Below, in pieces: positions 36,128 to 38,037 of a DNA stretch of 38,037 nucleotides (position 1 is its first letter; every line of letters starts with the position of its first letter). The notes under the pieces were generated by a model. The model searched no databases. It was given only the letters and a program-made list of their open reading frames with translations, and was not told where the DNA came from. The stretch is from Candidatus Woesearchaeota archaeon (lineage in GTDB: Archaea > Nanobdellota > Nanobdellia > Woesearchaeales > GW2011-AR4): the NCBI GenBank assembly GCA_018303655.1, contig JAGVXT010000010.1:1-38037 (forward strand), in the 5' to 3' direction. A program made the translations under genes and the position numbers.

Positions 36128-36227
36128 TATAGAGAATTTTGAAATACATAAATTTTGTCAAAATTCTCTAAGAGAACTTTGAATGTAAAGTAATAAAATG
36201 GCAGGTTATTCAAAGTTCTCTATATAA
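36128..36227. repeat. Double-hairpin dispersed repeat, copy R2
   Basis: TAGAGAATTTTGA/TCAAAATTCTCTA and GAACTTTGAAT/ATTCAAAGTTC stems, same order and orientation as R1. Confidence 0.85.
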
Positions 36228-36232
36228 ACAAA

Positions 36233-37951
36233 TTACTTTCCACAAGCTTTCACAAACCCATAAAACATCGGAGAAGGGTTTCCAAGCCTTGACTTGAATT
36301 CCGGGTGCGATTGGGTGCCGACAAAATAAGGATGATTTTGCAGTTCAATGTATTCCATCAATTTTGTTTTGTCAAACCTTTCATAATAACCAGAAAAAAC
36401 CATTCCGTTTCTTTCAAGCAAATCAACATATTTTGGGTTTACTTCATATCTATGCCTATGCCTTTCCAAAACAATCTTTTTGTTCCTGTCCAGAATTCCC
36501 AGCCTGAAAGCCTGTGACTTGTCTTTCATCAATTCTCTTATTCTTTTTTCATCCTCTTTTAGCCTTCCTGTTTCCTCATAAAGCTTCAAAACTTTGCTTT
36601 TGTCTTTCATAATTGCTGCATAGGCTCCAAGGCGCATTGTGCCTCCGTACATGCTTTTTTCAAGAATCTCTTTTTGCGCGGGCTGGACATCAATTACAGG
36701 AGCGCTTGTCTTTGGGATTATCTCAGTTGTATGTGCATCTTTCAATCCGCAGACATTTCTTGCGAATTCAACAACAGCCAATTGCAATCCGTAGCACAAT
36801 CCAAGATAAGGAATTTTGTTTGTTCTCGCAAAATTAATTGCATTGATCTTGCCCTCAACGCCTGAAGCGCCAAAGCCTCCTGGTACAATAATGCCGTCAT
36901 AATTTTTCAATTCATTCAAAGACTTTTTATTGTTCTCGAACATTTTTGAGTCAAGCCAGTTTATCTCAACCCCGACATTTAGTGAAGCGCCTGCATGAAG
37001 CAATGATTGATTGATAGAAATGTAAGAATCTGCCAGATTGTAATCGCCAATATCGATGTATTTGCCTACAATCGCAACCTTAACTGTTTTTTTTGGATTT
37101 AAAATATTGTCAACAAGCCTTTTCCATTCTGTCCAGCTTGGCTGCCTCTTTGACTTCATTCCAAATTCTTTTAGAAGCTTTTCGCCTAATTTTTCCTTTT
37201 CCAAGTCAAGCGGAATTTGGTAAACAGTTTCAATGTCAGGCTCTGAAATAACATGCTCTGATATTATGTTTGCATAAGTCTCTATTTTCTTTTTTCTCAC
37301 AACATCCAATGGCTTTTTTGCCCTGCAGATTATAAAGTCAGGAAATATCCCGTGCTCGCTCAGCAGCCTTATTGCCTGCTGGGTTGGCTTTGTCTTCATC
37401 TCCTCTATATGGCTTGGGATAGGAAGGTATGTGACAAGAACATAGCTAAGATTCTGCTTTCCAACTTCCCTTTCAAGGCTTTTGATTGCAAACAAAAAGG
37501 GAATGTTCTCATAGTCTCCAATTGTTCCTCCAACTTCTATCAAAACAAAATCATTTTCATTGCTTGCAGCCTTGATTCTTCCCTTTATTTCATCCGGAAT
37601 ATGGGGAATGAACTGCACAGTCTGGCCAAGATATTCTCCTTGCCTTTCCTTGTCAATTACTGTCTTGTAAATCTGGCCTGTTGTGATGTTGTTTCTTTTT
37701 GGAATATCTAGATTGAGAAATCTTTCATAAGTGCCAAGGTCCTGGTCAATCTCGCCTCCATCGTCTGTGACCCAGACTTCGCCATGCTCTGTCGGCCTTA
37801 AGGTGCCTGCATCATAGTTGATGTAAGGGTCTATCTTTATTGCAGTGACCTTGTAGCCGTGCTCCTGAAGAATCTTGCCGATTGATGCTGTTGTTACGCC
37901 TTTTCCAACGCCACTCATTACACCTCCGGCTATGACAATGTATTTAGGCAT
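36233..37951 (-). CDS. pyrG: CTP synthase
   Basis: MPKYIVIAGGVMSGVGKGVTTASIGKIL; GGTIGDYENIPF; PYLGLCYGLQLAVVEFARN; GTQSHPEFKSR. Confidence 0.97.
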   Translation of the reverse strand: MPKYIVIAGGVMSGVGKGVTTASIGKILQEHGYKVTAIKIDPYINYDAGTLRPTEHGEVWVTDDGGEIDQDLGTYERFLNLDIPKRNNITTGQIYKTVIDKERQGEYLGQTVQFIPHIPDEIKGRIKAASNENDFVLIEVGGTIGDYENIPFLFAIKSLEREVGKQNLSYVLVTYLPIPSHIEEMKTKPTQQAIRLLSEHGIFPDFIICRAKKPLDVVRKKKIETYANIISEHVISEPDIETVYQIPLDLEKEKLGEKLLKEFGMKSKRQPSWTEWKRLVDNILNPKKTVKVAIVGKYIDIGDYNLADSYISINQSLLHAGASLNVGVEINWLDSKMFENNKKSLNELKNYDGIIVPGGFGASGVEGKINAINFARTNKIPYLGLCYGLQLAVVEFARNVCGLKDAHTTEIIPKTSAPVIDVQPAQKEILEKSMYGGTMRLGAYAAIMKDKSKVLKLYEETGRLKEDEKRIRELMKDKSQAFRLGILDRNKKIVLERHRHRYEVNPKYVDLLERNGMVFSGYYERFDKTKLMEYIELQNHPYFVGTQSHPEFKSRLGNPSPMFYGFVKACGK

Positions 37952-38037
37952 AGAAGATTACACCTCGAGAAAATACAGAATTGAGATTGCAGAAATTAAG
38001 CTGTTGCATTAATTGGAAATGAAACAAGTTTTATTTA

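Noticed and set aside
1-38037. tRNA, rRNA genes or CRISPR arrays
   Set aside because: By-eye scan found no T-loop GGTTCRAATCC in a cloverleaf context, no rRNA signature and no regular repeat-spacer array; a tRNAscan/Infernal run would be decisive.

Overview
This is an AT-rich archaeal chromosomal window. Rpo11, FlpA/Nop5, a METTL5-like methylase, SecDF, archaeal-type TATA boxes and GGAGGTGAT-like Shine-Dalgarno sites, and class III signal-peptide pilins all support this. The DPANN/Woesearchaeota-like placement is inference. Four blocks stand out. (1) 1-5.9 kb is a mobile/accessory block: an IS200/IS605-type TnpA followed by a C5-cytosine methylase interrupted by one in-frame TGA, a PIN/antitoxin pair, a zinc-finger HNH protein, and a Xer recombinase. 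(2) 5.9-16.5 kb mixes housekeeping genes with pilin-like proteins flanking a 711-aa phage-tail-like S74 adhesin, plus small regulators. (3) 16.5-27.3 kb is a dense, mostly minus-strand cluster of extracytoplasmic thiol/copper proteins: DsbA, a triple CxxC protein, two CcdA-like proteins, two CuA-motif cupredoxins, two His-rich HxHAD proteins and a VIT1 homologue. Two unrelated proteins in it share the identical C-terminus NDLPSMVGGC. (4) 27.3-38 kb is largely housekeeping. The strongest non-coding signals are an 11-bp-period degenerate tandem array at 5463-5583, a ~100-bp double-hairpin repeat in two copies (24240 and 36128) with a compensatory stem change, and two leaders in which a hairpin occludes the Shine-Dalgarno. 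All calls come from reading the sequence; no database search was run.
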